In this document: positions 45,475 through 54,351 of the stretch, one piece after another
Layout of the letters: every line of letters begins with the position of its first letter
Position numbering within the stretch: position 1 is the stretch's first letter
Assembly: GCF_018069925.1 (NCBI RefSeq)
Contig: NZ_JAGPXB010000001.1
Coordinates: 1 to 64,000, forward strand
DNA from: Flavobacterium erciyesense
GTDB taxonomy: Bacteria; Bacteroidota; Bacteroidia; Flavobacteriales; Flavobacteriaceae
Length of the DNA: 64,000 nt
Direction of reading: 5' to 3'
The notes under the pieces: generated by a model
The model's database searches: none
What the model saw: only the letters and a program-made list of their open reading frames with translations
What the model was told of the DNA's origin: nothing
Program-made: the position numbers and the translations under genes

Positions 45475-46248
45475 ATGGAAAAACATTATAAAAAAGAAGG
45501 TAAATACAGCTATTATGAAGCAGGTGAAGGAACTCCCATTGTCATTTTACATGGCTTGATGGGCGGACTAAGCAACTTTGATGCCGTTGCCAATCACTTT
45601 TCCTCAAAAGGATACAGAATCATCATCCCTGATTTGCCAATTTATACCCAGAATATTTTAAAAACCAACGTAAAAAGCTTTGCCAAATACGTTAAAGATT
45701 TTATTACCTACAAAGGATTAGAACGCGTTATTTTATTAGGTAATTCATTAGGAGGACATATTGCGTTGTACCATACCAAAATGTATCCTGAAAAAGTAGC
45801 AGGACTGGTAATCACAGGAAGTTCTGGATTATACGAAAGCGCTATGGGCGACAGTTACCCAAAAAGAGGTGACTACGAATACATCAAGAAAAAAGCCGAA
45901 GACGTATTTTACGATCCTAAAGTTGCGACAAAAGAGTTGATTGATGAAGTGTACGAATCAGTAAATGACAGAATCAAATTAATTAAAACTTTGACTATTG
46001 CTAAGAGCGCAATTCGTCATAACATGGCCAAAGATTTACCAAAAATGCACGTGCAAACTTGTATTATTTGGGGTAAAAATGATAAAGTTACGCCACCAGA
46101 TGTTGCTGAAGAATTTAATAAACTATTACCAAACTCTAGTTTGTACTGGATAGATAAATGCGGTCATGCCGCCATGATGGAGCATCCGGAAGAATTCAAT
46201 AGGCTGTTAGAAGAATGGCTTACGCACACTCATTTAGCAATACATTAA
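45475..46248 (+). CDS. Alpha/beta hydrolase
   Basis: 257 residues. Alpha/beta hydrolase fold: oxyanion region VILHGLMGG (about 23-31), nucleophile elbow LLGNSLGGH (Ser about 97), acid in IIWGKNDKVTPP and catalytic His in KCGHAAMMEHP. No signal peptide with the chosen start. Substrate unknown; relatives include esterases and C-C bond hydrolases. It is 29 bp before engB on the same strand, a common pairing in Flavobacteriaceae. Confidence 0.88.
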   Translation: MEKHYKKEGKYSYYEAGEGTPIVILHGLMGGLSNFDAVANHFSSKGYRIIIPDLPIYTQNILKTNVKSFAKYVKDFITYKGLERVILLGNSLGGHIALYHTKMYPEKVAGLVITGSSGLYESAMGDSYPKRGDYEYIKKKAEDVFYDPKVATKELIDEVYESVNDRIKLIKTLTIAKSAIRHNMAKDLPKMHVQTCIIWGKNDKVTPPDVAEEFNKLLPNSSLYWIDKCGHAAMMEHPEEFNRLLEEWLTHTHLAIH

Positions 46249-46277
46249 TCTCAGCAGCCTCACATTCCCAATTTAAT

Positions 46278-46898
46278 ATGAAAATCAATACCGCCGAATT
46301 TGTAATTAGTAACTCTGATGTAACAAAGTGCCCGAAGGACTTTTTACCAGAATATGCCTTTATTGGTCGTTCTAACGTGGGGAAATCTTCGTTGATTAAC
46401 ATGATTACCAATCACAAAAAGTTAGCAAAAACTTCAGGTCGACCTGGTAAAACACAATTAATCAATCACTTTTTAATCAACAACAATTGGTTTTTGGTCG
46501 ATTTACCTGGTTACGGCTACGCCAAAGTATCTAAGAAAACAAAATCTATTTTTCAGGAATTCATCACAGATTATTTTGAAACTAGAGAGCAATTAGTGTG
46601 CGCTTTTGTCTTGATTGATATTCGTCACGAAGCACAAACTATTGATATGGAATTCATGTCGTATATGGGAGAAAGTGAAATTCCGTTTTGCATCATTTTT
46701 ACCAAAGCCGATAAAATTAGTAAGGTGAAAATTGACTCACATATTGCAGCATACAAAAAGAAAATGTTTGCCAACAACTGGGCCGAAATGCCTCAATACT
46801 TCGTAACCTCGGCTACAGAAGGCATCGGAAAAGAAGAATTACTCAGTTATATTGACGAAGTAAATCAAGAAGTTTTTAAAAACAATAGTCAGTTTTAA
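46278..46898 (+). CDS. engB: Ribosome biogenesis GTPase EngB (YsxC/YihA)
   Basis: 206 residues. GTPase motifs: G1 GRSNVGKSS (about 31-39), G3 DLPGYG (about 77-82), G4 TKAD (about 144-147) and G5 TSA. EngB helps assemble the large ribosomal subunit. The start MKINTAEF at 46278 gives normal length; an upstream in-frame start would overlap the hydrolase. A strong terminator follows. Confidence 0.95.
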   Translation: MKINTAEFVISNSDVTKCPKDFLPEYAFIGRSNVGKSSLINMITNHKKLAKTSGRPGKTQLINHFLINNNWFLVDLPGYGYAKVSKKTKSIFQEFITDYFETREQLVCAFVLIDIRHEAQTIDMEFMSYMGESEIPFCIIFTKADKISKVKIDSHIAAYKKKMFANNWAEMPQYFVTSATEGIGKEELLSYIDEVNQEVFKNNSQF

Positions 46899-46913
46899 AA
46901 ACTGATACAAAAT

Positions 46914-46952
46914 AAAAAATCCAAATTCAGTTTTCGAATTTGGATTTTTTTT
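46914..46952. terminator. Terminator between engB and gldC (convergent)
   Basis: AAATCCAAATTC / GAATTTGGATTT 12-bp stem, 7-nt loop, A run before and T run after, usable in both directions. Confidence 0.85.
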
Positions 46953-46957
46953 GGTTT

Positions 46958-47299
46958 TTATTTTCCGCTTACAAGCTCTAACTTCTCGGCAAAATAATCA
47001 CAAAAGTCTTTCATGGTGTCAGCCATTTTCTCATCGTTTGTAGCACGTTTAAAAGTATCAGCCATTGCCACTAAAGTTTGATGAAAGAATATTTTCATTT
47101 CATCAACAGGCATGTCTTTTGTCCATAAATCAATACGCATGCTTTCTTTCGCCTTACTATCCCATATAGACAACATGATGGCTTTGGTATCTTCTTGCTC
47201 TACGCCACCATCAGCAGCAGACCAAGTTAATTTTTCAGGTACTCTATTTTCATCAAGTTCAATTTGAAACTTAATTTCGGAGGTGTTGGTATTAGCCAT
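46958..47299 (-). CDS. gldC: Gliding motility protein GldC
   Basis: 113 residues, soluble, no signal peptide. The whole sequence matches the short GldC family (SEIKFQIELDENRVPEKLTW at the start; FHQTLVAMADTFKRAT near residue 73). In F. johnsoniae GldC raises GldB levels and is not itself essential for gliding. Its start codon overlaps the gldB stop (TAATG), so the pair is translationally coupled. Confidence 0.92.
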   Translation of the reverse strand: MANTNTSEIKFQIELDENRVPEKLTWSAADGGVEQEDTKAIMLSIWDSKAKESMRIDLWTKDMPVDEMKIFFHQTLVAMADTFKRATNDEKMADTMKDFCDYFAEKLELVSGK

Positions 47300-48255
47300 T
47301 ATTTTTTAGGTTTGTATTTTGATTGAACAAATATTTCTTTAGCGTTGGTTTTTAATAATTCTGACAAAGGTGCTTCGCTGTTTTTCGCGTAAGCTCGTAC
47401 AATTTGCCATCCAATCCAGGCACCAACTTGACCTGGTGAATCGTTATCAATTTCAAGATAAAATTTAGAAAAAGGCGCCGGATTAATAAATCGTGGCGCT
47501 AATTTTTGGTCTGTGCTATAGAGCATTTCTTTTTCAAGAAAGTAACGCCAGATGTAGCTTTCATTCTCTTCACACCATTTTATTTGTTCTGGAGTATATC
47601 CCATCTTATCAGCATCTGAGTAATCAGGCAATAACAAATCTTTCATATAAAGTTGTTTCCCTTGATAAATCATCTGACTTATAAAATCTTTTTCGAGTGG
47701 AAGTTGCATTTTGCTATTAGCAAAACTAGTAACTACATCTGGTGCAATTTGTTTGGATTCGAAATTTTGTTTTATATACTTCGGAAACTGATAAAACTTA
47801 TGTCCTTTCCCCAAATACAATTCTAGTGAAACAATGACCAAACTGTCTGCATAAATAGCCTTACTGTTATAATCCATTTCAGCAATGATGGTTACTAACT
47901 TTGGCGTTTTTACCTCTGGAAAATAATATTTTGCATGTTTAAAAACTTCGGTCAACTCTTGCTTTACAGAATCGATATTGCTGTATTTTTTTTGTACTTC
48001 GGTGTACAATTCACGCCACAACGGGTTTTGCATTTTTTCTATCCAAACCGCATCAGGAGTTCCTTGTGGAAAAAAGTAAGGGTAACGCTTTTTTATTTTT
48101 TGAAGATCTTCTGGTTTTGTTTCAAAAAACAATTGATCAAAACGTTCCACTTTCATTTCGACAGGGATTGCTTCAACTTCTTTCTCAACCTTAGATTTCT
48201 TATCACAAGATGCAATAAAGAAACAAAAGACTACAAGAAACAGGTATTTTTTCAT
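47299..48255 (-). CDS. gldB: Gliding motility lipoprotein GldB
   Basis: 318 residues. Lipoprotein signal peptide ending IASC (Cys 17). The mature protein follows the GldB family (VERFDQLFF near residue 36, TPEQIKWCEENESYIWRYF near 220, and GQVGAWIGWQIVRAYA near 275). Required for gliding in F. johnsoniae; also present in non-gliding relatives, where its role is unclear. Transcribed before gldC, divergent from nadE. Confidence 0.92.
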   Translation of the reverse strand: MKKYLFLVVFCFFIASCDKKSKVEKEVEAIPVEMKVERFDQLFFETKPEDLQKIKKRYPYFFPQGTPDAVWIEKMQNPLWRELYTEVQKKYSNIDSVKQELTEVFKHAKYYFPEVKTPKLVTIIAEMDYNSKAIYADSLVIVSLELYLGKGHKFYQFPKYIKQNFESKQIAPDVVTSFANSKMQLPLEKDFISQMIYQGKQLYMKDLLLPDYSDADKMGYTPEQIKWCEENESYIWRYFLEKEMLYSTDQKLAPRFINPAPFSKFYLEIDNDSPGQVGAWIGWQIVRAYAKNSEAPLSELLKTNAKEIFVQSKYKPKK

Positions 48256-48310
48256 ATTAATTTTTTAAATTTGTTAGTAAGGAATCCTGAAAAAGGAGAG
48301 CATTACAAAT

Positions 48311-48326
48311 TGCTTTTGCAAATATA
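48311..48326. promoter_or_regulatory. Back-to-back -7 elements of gldB and nadE
   Basis: TATATTTG on the minus strand (48319-48326, exact consensus, for gldB) abuts TGCTTTTG on the plus strand (48311-48318, one mismatch, for nadE). The two share a TTTGCAAA palindrome, so the divergent polymerases could compete. Confidence 0.4.
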
Positions 48327-48354
48327 CATTCCTGCTTTTTAAAACGTAATTATT

Positions 48355-49152
48355 ATGACTAAAAAAAGAACCATCAACGTAGAGAATGTAAACGAGCAAA
48401 TTGTTAATTGGTTAAAAACGTATGCCCAAAATGCGAAAGTAAATGGATTTGTTGTTGGTATTTCAGGAGGCGTTGATTCGGCCGTAACCTCTACTTTGTG
48501 CGCACAAACAGGTTTACAGGTTTTATGTGTTGAAATGCCTATTCACCAAGCAGCAAGTCACGTATCCCGTGCACAAGAACATATTGAACAGTTGAAAGCG
48601 CGATTCCCAAATGTGAATAGCGATCGCGTAGATTTGACACCTGTTTTTGAGACTTTTAAAAGTGCAGTACCAACAAGTTCTGATACTGCCAAACTGAACT
48701 TGAGCTTAGCTAATACTCGTGCTCGATTACGAATGACGACCTTATACTATCTCGCGGGTATTCACGGATTGCTAGTTGCTGGAACTGGAAATAAGGTTGA
48801 AGATTTTGGCGTAGGTTTCTATACCAAATACGGAGATGGCGGTGTTGATTTGAGTCCGATTGCTGATTTAATGAAATCAGAGGTGTATGCTTTGGGTACT
48901 TATTTAAAAATTCCAAATTCAATTTTGACCGCAGCACCTACAGACGGACTATTTGGGGATGACCGCACAGACGAAGACCAACTTGGTGCAACCTACGATG
49001 AACTTGAATGGGCGATGTTAGCATCAGAAGCAGGACAAAAAGCTTCTGATTTTGAAGGAAGGCAGCGTATTGTTTTTGAAATTTACACCCGTTTGAACAC
49101 TGCAAATCGTCATAAAATGGACCCAATTCCGGTGTGTTTTCTTAAAATTTAA
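48355..49152 (+). CDS. nadE: NAD(+) synthase, single-domain type
   Basis: 265 residues. PP-loop ATPase motif GISGGVDSAV (about 34-43) and the conserved GTGNKVEDFGVGFYTKYGDG stretch split near residues 143-162. It amidates deamido-NAD. There is no N-terminal glutaminase (nitrilase) domain, so it should use ammonia directly. Ends about 100 bp before the response regulator gene. Confidence 0.94.
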   Translation: MTKKRTINVENVNEQIVNWLKTYAQNAKVNGFVVGISGGVDSAVTSTLCAQTGLQVLCVEMPIHQAASHVSRAQEHIEQLKARFPNVNSDRVDLTPVFETFKSAVPTSSDTAKLNLSLANTRARLRMTTLYYLAGIHGLLVAGTGNKVEDFGVGFYTKYGDGGVDLSPIADLMKSEVYALGTYLKIPNSILTAAPTDGLFGDDRTDEDQLGATYDELEWAMLASEAGQKASDFEGRQRIVFEIYTRLNTANRHKMDPIPVCFLKI

Positions 49153-49249
49153 TTAAAAAAAAATATTTTCTGTTGATTTACAAATATTTACAGAATTTAT
49201 TTATTAATTTTACAGCTCCAATTACAAACAATTCTAAAAAATTTTTATT

Positions 49250-49879
49250 ATGATTAAAGTATGTATCGCCGACAATTTCCCTGTTGTGCATTTTGGAGTA
49301 AAATCTTACTTTAAAGATAATGCTGACATCTCAATTGCTGCTAACGTAGGTAATTTTATGATGGTAAGGGATATTCTTCAGACGAAGGAAATTGATGTAT
49401 TAGTTTTAGATTTAGAGCTAGAAGGTCTTTCTAGTATTTTTGAAGTGAAAGCACTCTTAAAAAACTTTCCAAAAACTAAAATTATTATCTACAGTGGACT
49501 TTCTGAACAAATCTACGCACCAAATGCGATTAAGGCCGGGGTTTCTGGTTTTGTGCACAAGTCTGAAAAGTTAGAAACTCTAGGTATTTCTATTGTTAAA
49601 GTACAACAAGGAAAAATCATTATGAACGAAACCGTTAAGAAAAACTTAGCCCTAATTGCTAAGCAAAGTAAGAGCGAGCGTTTGTACAGAAAACTTTCTA
49701 ACAGAGAAGTTGAAGTTTTACGTTATTTAAGCGGAGGCAAAAAAAACCACGAAATTGCCGAAATCTTGAACTTAAACGAAAAAACTATCAGTACTTACAA
49801 ATTGCGTTTGTTAACTAAACTGAACGTAACCAACTTAGTTGATTTAGTTGACAAAGCTAAAAAGTTAGAGATCGTTTAG
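49250..49879 (+). CDS. NarL/FixJ-type response regulator (orphan)
   Basis: 209 residues: REC domain (about 1-120) with phospho-acceptor Asp54 (VLVLDLELEG), Ser in IIIYSGLSE and Lys in GFVHKSEK; then a LuxR-type helix-turn-helix (KLSNREVEVLRYLSGGKKNHEIA onward, read about 143-205). The usual acidic pair near residue 9 is Asp8-Asn9, so one acidic residue is replaced. No histidine kinase gene is adjacent. The stop overlaps the dnaG stop by 4 bp in convergent orientation. Confidence 0.9.
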   Translation: MIKVCIADNFPVVHFGVKSYFKDNADISIAANVGNFMMVRDILQTKEIDVLVLDLELEGLSSIFEVKALLKNFPKTKIIIYSGLSEQIYAPNAIKAGVSGFVHKSEKLETLGISIVKVQQGKIIMNETVKKNLALIAKQSKSERLYRKLSNREVEVLRYLSGGKKNHEIAEILNLNEKTISTYKLRLLTKLNVTNLVDLVDKAKKLEIV

Positions 49880-51864
49880 TAATAGCGAGACATTACTCTA
49901 CCTAATTTTTTCGAAAAAGAATGGATTAAAATATTATAATCCATCACAAGAGATAAAGACTCCGTATTGTCTGAACCTGGTTCAGATGATAGGGAGTTTT
50001 TTAATTCTTCTATGAGACTGCCTACTAAATACCATCTCAAAGTTAAAATAGTCTCTGAAACTTCTTGTGCAATTGTTTCAGTTTTTGATTTCGGAAAAAT
50101 ATTTTGCCCTACCCAATTGTGCAAGACCAATTGCTCATCTTCCATCAAGATATCAGTTACCTCTTGTGCAAAATCAGCATGCAACTGCATCAAGTACTGC
50201 TCAATGGTAAAACTTTCATTTTGGTGATAATACGCAATTAAATCATTGTAAATTCCTCTAAAAAGCGGATTTGCCAATTCGACCTCATCTTCTTGCAAAC
50301 TCAAATAAATACGCTGATACACTTTATACAGCTTGCGCTCTGTCACGATTACAATTTCGCCTTCTTCATTTGCTCTATGAAAAGCATCTTCAAACTCTTC
50401 CTCATGATTGCCATAGAGCAATAATATTTCAATTATTTTACGCTCCAATCGATATAGTACATCTACTTTTTCAGTAGCAATTGGATTATCGTTTTTAACA
50501 ACTTCAAAAGCTTTTGGAGCTCCACCTTCAGCTTGTTTTTGCTTTTTACCAATTTCAGCAATATCTTTTTGCATGAGCTGAGCGAGTGTACTTTGCAATA
50601 CTTGCTCAGAGATATCCATGATTCGGGAACATTCCTGAATGTAAATTTCACGCTGAATGCGATCCGGAATTTTTGAGATACTACCAACCATATCTCTAAT
50701 CAAATCCGCTTTTTTGATTGGATCATTTTTGGCCTCATTCATCAAAAGAGAGGCTTTGAACTGGATAAAATCTTTGGCGTTATCCTCTAAATAACGAACT
50801 AACTCATCATAAGGTGTTTTTTTGGCAAAACTATCTGGATCCTCACCATCAGGAAAAGCACATACTTTTACGTTCATTCCTTCTTCCAAGATCAAATCAA
50901 TTCCGCGAACAGAAGCGCGCAAACCAGCAGCATCCCCATCAAATAACACCGTCACGTTTTTAGTCAAACGGTTAATCAATCGAATTTGATCTGGCGTTAA
51001 TGCCGTACCGGAGGAAGCAACTACGTTCTCAATTCCGGCTTGATTGAACTGAATCACATCTGTATATCCTTCAACTAGGTAACAATTATTTAATTTAGCA
51101 ATCGATTGTTTGGCTTGAAAAATCCCGTACAACACTTTACTCTTATGGTAAATCTCACTTTCGGGAGAGTTCAAGTATTTGGCAGCTTTTTTATCGTTGG
51201 TTAAAATTCGACCTCCAAAACCTAGAACACGACCAGACATGCTTTCAATAGGAAACATCACACGCCCTTTGAAACGGTCAAAAGGTTTATCCTCACGAGG
51301 AATGGTCAAACCTGTTGCTTCTAAAAATTCTAATTTATATCCTTTTCCGAGTGCTTCTTTGGTAAAGGCATCCCAAGATTCTGGCGAATAACCTAAACTG
51401 AATTTTTTGATGGTTTCATTGGTAAAACCACGCTCTTTAAAATAAGAAAGGCCAATGGCTTTGCCTTCCTCGGAATTTAAAAGTGTATTATGAAAATAGG
51501 TTTTTGCAAATTCTGATACCAAATACATGCTTTCGCGCGTATCGGTAATTGCTTTTTCTTGATCTGTTTGCTCTGATTCTTCAATTTCAATATTGTACTT
51601 TTTCGCTAAATATCGAATGGCTTCTGGATAGGTAAAATGGGAATGTTCCATCAAAAATGCAACCGAGTTCCCTCCTTTTCCGGAACTAAAATCTTTCCAA
51701 ATTCCTTTGGCTGGCGAAACCATAAACGAAGGAGAACGCTCTTCGGAGAACGGACTTAATCCTTTAAAATTACTTCCTGCTCTTTTGAGATTTACAAAAT
51801 CGCCAATAACCTCCTCTACACGAGCAGTTTCGAAAACGGTATCAATAGTAGCCTTTGAAATCAA
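49876..51864 (-). CDS. dnaG: DNA primase DnaG, zinc-ligand-less, TTG start
   Basis: 662 residues. Primase makes RNA primers at the fork. The N-terminal CHC2 domain is recognisable by flanking sequence (LKRAGSNFKGLSPFS, MVSPAKGIWKDFSSGKGGN), but all four zinc ligands are replaced: Ser37, Ser40, Asp58 and Ser61. The Toprim core is intact (LVEGYTDVIQF and VLFDGDAAG), and a C-terminal DnaB-binding domain follows. No ATG is available: the family start MISKATIDT aligns with TTG at 51864. A further TTG at 51912 would add 16 unrelated residues. Confidence 0.93.
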   Translation of the reverse strand: MISKATIDTVFETARVEEVIGDFVNLKRAGSNFKGLSPFSEERSPSFMVSPAKGIWKDFSSGKGGNSVAFLMEHSHFTYPEAIRYLAKKYNIEIEESEQTDQEKAITDTRESMYLVSEFAKTYFHNTLLNSEEGKAIGLSYFKERGFTNETIKKFSLGYSPESWDAFTKEALGKGYKLEFLEATGLTIPREDKPFDRFKGRVMFPIESMSGRVLGFGGRILTNDKKAAKYLNSPESEIYHKSKVLYGIFQAKQSIAKLNNCYLVEGYTDVIQFNQAGIENVVASSGTALTPDQIRLINRLTKNVTVLFDGDAAGLRASVRGIDLILEEGMNVKVCAFPDGEDPDSFAKKTPYDELVRYLEDNAKDFIQFKASLLMNEAKNDPIKKADLIRDMVGSISKIPDRIQREIYIQECSRIMDISEQVLQSTLAQLMQKDIAEIGKKQKQAEGGAPKAFEVVKNDNPIATEKVDVLYRLERKIIEILLLYGNHEEEFEDAFHRANEEGEIVIVTERKLYKVYQRIYLSLQEDEVELANPLFRGIYNDLIAYYHQNESFTIEQYLMQLHADFAQEVTDILMEDEQLVLHNWVGQNIFPKSKTETIAQEVSETILTLRWYLVGSLIEELKNSLSSEPGSDNTESLSLVMDYNILIHSFSKKLGRVMSRYY

Positions 51865-51941
51865 GTTGAAAAAATATTTAGGTATTGAAAAATGTAAAAT
51901 TACACAAATCAAATTGGATTATGCATAGTCTAAAAAAACAA

Positions 51942-51968
51942 AAAAGCACTTCTTTACAAAGTGCTTTT
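51942..51968 (-). terminator. Rho-independent terminator after the beta-barrel fusion gene
   Basis: AAAAGCACTT / AAGTGCTTTT stem with a 7-nt loop; on the minus strand the hairpin runs into TTTTTTGTTTTTTT. It ends the sigma/anti-sigma unit before dnaG. Confidence 0.85.
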
Positions 51969-51996
51969 CAAATTATGAAACTAACTAAAACAATTT

Positions 51997-53577
51997 CTAA
52001 TTAAAATCAAAACGCAATCCTAACGATACATTATTTTGTTTCACGGCATTGTTTCTAAACAACGGATTTAAATCGTATTTCAAATACAAACTCGTTGCTT
52101 TGTGACCCACGTAGGCGCTCAAACCATAAATAAAATTTGAAGTATTGAAATCGCCTTTGGTTACCGTTCTCTCTTTGTAACCGGCCTCATCGTAATTGAT
52201 GTATTGCTTTGATTTTAAGTTAGTACCAACATATCCTCCTAGACCAAGGCGGAAACTGTCATGCGTTTTAAAATAAGTTTTCCCATCTCGTTGTGAAGTT
52301 TTGGTAAAATCGAATTCTAAATGAACTGGGATAACTAGGTTTACGTTTCTAAAACGTGAATCATCATGAGTGTTAGGATTTACAACTAAATCAGTTTGTT
52401 GTCCGTTATCTACAAAAATTCTATTATCCGTAGGTCTTAGGTTATTGTACATCAATGACAAACCGTATTTGGCATGCAACAAGTTATTGTTTTGCAACAA
52501 ACGCGTATTGTAACTCAATCCCCACTCATAAAAATGAGATCTTACATATTTGAAATCTGAGTTGGCGACTTTTCCGTCTGTAACAACATTATTAACCCCA
52601 GTAGCAAAAACAAATTGTGAAGTTGTTTTTTTAGATTGACGTGCCTCTTTGTCCTCTTGTCCGTTGTATACCTTCATTGATGTGAGATTAATTTCGGTTT
52701 GTGAACCAATTGGACTTGAGTTAGTACCCATTACAATTGTTCTGCCGCCAGATCTGTATTCCTTAGCATCTTCTACTTTACCGTCTACTTTATCCTGCAC
52801 CAGTTTGTTTAGTTTAGCTTGTTCTACGGCTACTTTTGACTCGATATTATTTGCATGAAGCGTTGCTTTTTGCATTTTCAACTCATTAGCTTTCTCTTTT
52901 GTGATTGATCCTTTTGCAAGATCAGCATCAATACCTTCAATGGCTTCTTTTAGCGCTTTTTTCTCTGTACTTGTAATGCCTTTAATTTCATTACTTATGG
53001 CTTTGGCTCTCGTTTCAAATGGAAGAGAAACATTGTTTCTGCCTTTAGTTTGACCTGTTTCGGCTGTTGTATCATCAACAACAGTTATTACTAAATTTTT
53101 AAACCATACCTGACCTGTTTCATTCAACAATACTCCGTAAGATATGGCTGTAGCCTCTTCAGGAACAAACAAAACTACTTCGTAGTTGGCCCAATCTTTC
53201 GAACCTCTAATTGGTCGTCTTTGCATGTTATCAAAAGCTAACACGGCAGCATTGTAATAATCAACACGCATCCATAAACCAGCCCATGATTTTACATTTT
53301 CTGTTTTTACAGTGGCCGTCATTTTAATTGTTTTTCCTGCGTATGGAGATGGCGCTACCGATTTCATGATGGTTCCAAAACCATATATTTTTGATTGATT
53401 GGATTTAATTTGAAACACATTGGAATCATTTGCATCTGGCCCCATAACATAACTATCCGGTTTTGAACCTCGATAATGCCAATCGGTACTGTTTTTAATG
53501 GCTTCTACTCCTTGTGCGTTCATTTTATTGAAAACTGAAAGCAACAACATCGCTGTAATTAAAATAATTTTTTGCAT
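51997..53577 (-). CDS. Secreted protein: jelly-roll-like N-domain, helical linker, C-terminal outer-membrane beta-barrel
   Basis: 526 residues; no named family recognised for the whole. A signal peptide (to about 21) precedes a beta-rich domain (22-168) with WAGLWMRVD, LAFDNMQRRPIRG, WANYEVVLFVPE and GQVWFKNLVI, a pattern typical of carbohydrate-binding-like jelly rolls that also occurs attached to some bacterial regulators. Residues 187-270 are a charged coiled coil. From about 290 the sequence alternates like an outer-membrane barrel and ends LGLRFDFN with a terminal aromatic pattern. Third gene after an ECF sigma factor and its probable anti-sigma factor. Function unknown. Confidence 0.75.
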   Translation of the reverse strand: MQKIILITAMLLLSVFNKMNAQGVEAIKNSTDWHYRGSKPDSYVMGPDANDSNVFQIKSNQSKIYGFGTIMKSVAPSPYAGKTIKMTATVKTENVKSWAGLWMRVDYYNAAVLAFDNMQRRPIRGSKDWANYEVVLFVPEEATAISYGVLLNETGQVWFKNLVITVVDDTTAETGQTKGRNNVSLPFETRAKAISNEIKGITSTEKKALKEAIEGIDADLAKGSITKEKANELKMQKATLHANNIESKVAVEQAKLNKLVQDKVDGKVEDAKEYRSGGRTIVMGTNSSPIGSQTEINLTSMKVYNGQEDKEARQSKKTTSQFVFATGVNNVVTDGKVANSDFKYVRSHFYEWGLSYNTRLLQNNNLLHAKYGLSLMYNNLRPTDNRIFVDNGQQTDLVVNPNTHDDSRFRNVNLVIPVHLEFDFTKTSQRDGKTYFKTHDSFRLGLGGYVGTNLKSKQYINYDEAGYKERTVTKGDFNTSNFIYGLSAYVGHKATSLYLKYDLNPLFRNNAVKQNNVSLGLRFDFN

Positions 53578-53613
53578 GATTTTCGTTTTTTGATTGATGA
53601 TTGAATTTGATAT

Positions 53614-54351
53614 TTATTCGTAATTTCTGTTTACCAAGACCGTTCTAATCGCATTAAAATTTTTATTGAATTTATTGATAGCCGACTCTTTGAAGGTTTG
53701 ATTTAATTCTGATTCAGCCTTTGACAACAACTGATCAGGTTGCACCACAATTGATGTTGCAGAACTATTGTTACTTTTTAAATTGGCCTCAGATTGAAAA
53801 TTCTCGTTAGTTACTTCTGCAAGTAAGCGAGCGGCAGATAATGAAATAGTTCTTTTTTGAACATCTTCAATTGCAGTAATTGGCGTTGCTTCCTTGATTT
53901 CAGTAGTTTTGTTTTGAGCAATTTCATTTTCACTTACACTATTAGACTGTAAAATAGCTAAAGACTTTAATCCAACATTTTGTTTTATCGCATGCATCCC
54001 TTTTGTAGAAGCAGTTTGTACTGCCACTTCCTCTTTTGGAGTAACTGAACTTAACTGTCCTCTTTCATCTTCATTCGAAGTCTTTTTTTCAACACCAACT
54101 ACAGTAGTTTTTGATGGGATTACATCGTTATTATCATTATTAAAAAACAAAGTAGATAGCAATAAAACACCCACAAAACTCGCTGCCAAGTACATCCACG
54201 GAAATTTATTTTTTGGTTTTGGCTGCTCACTTAAACTTGGGCTAGCTACAGTTAGCATAGCATCTAGTTTGGACCAAGCCATTTCAGAAGGCTGAATCTC
54301 GCGAGCATCCAAGCGTTCTTTAATTTGTTTTTCGAAATTATTCGGTTCCAT
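53614..54351 (-). CDS. Probable anti-sigma factor (single-pass membrane protein)
   Basis: 245 residues: a cytoplasmic N-terminus of about 50 residues (FEKQIKERLDAREIQPSEMAWSKLD split at residues 6-30), one membrane helix (52-70) and a low-complexity Asn/Ser/Glu-rich periplasmic part. It overlaps the ECF sigma gene by 14 bp. Position and topology fit an anti-sigma factor that releases its sigma on a periplasmic signal, but no classic zinc anti-sigma motif is visible. Confidence 0.65.
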   Translation of the reverse strand: MEPNNFEKQIKERLDAREIQPSEMAWSKLDAMLTVASPSLSEQPKPKNKFPWMYLAASFVGVLLLSTLFFNNDNNDVIPSKTTVVGVEKKTSNEDERGQLSSVTPKEEVAVQTASTKGMHAIKQNVGLKSLAILQSNSVSENEIAQNKTTEIKEATPITAIEDVQKRTISLSAARLLAEVTNENFQSEANLKSNNSSATSIVVQPDQLLSKAESELNQTFKESAINKFNKNFNAIRTVLVNRNYE

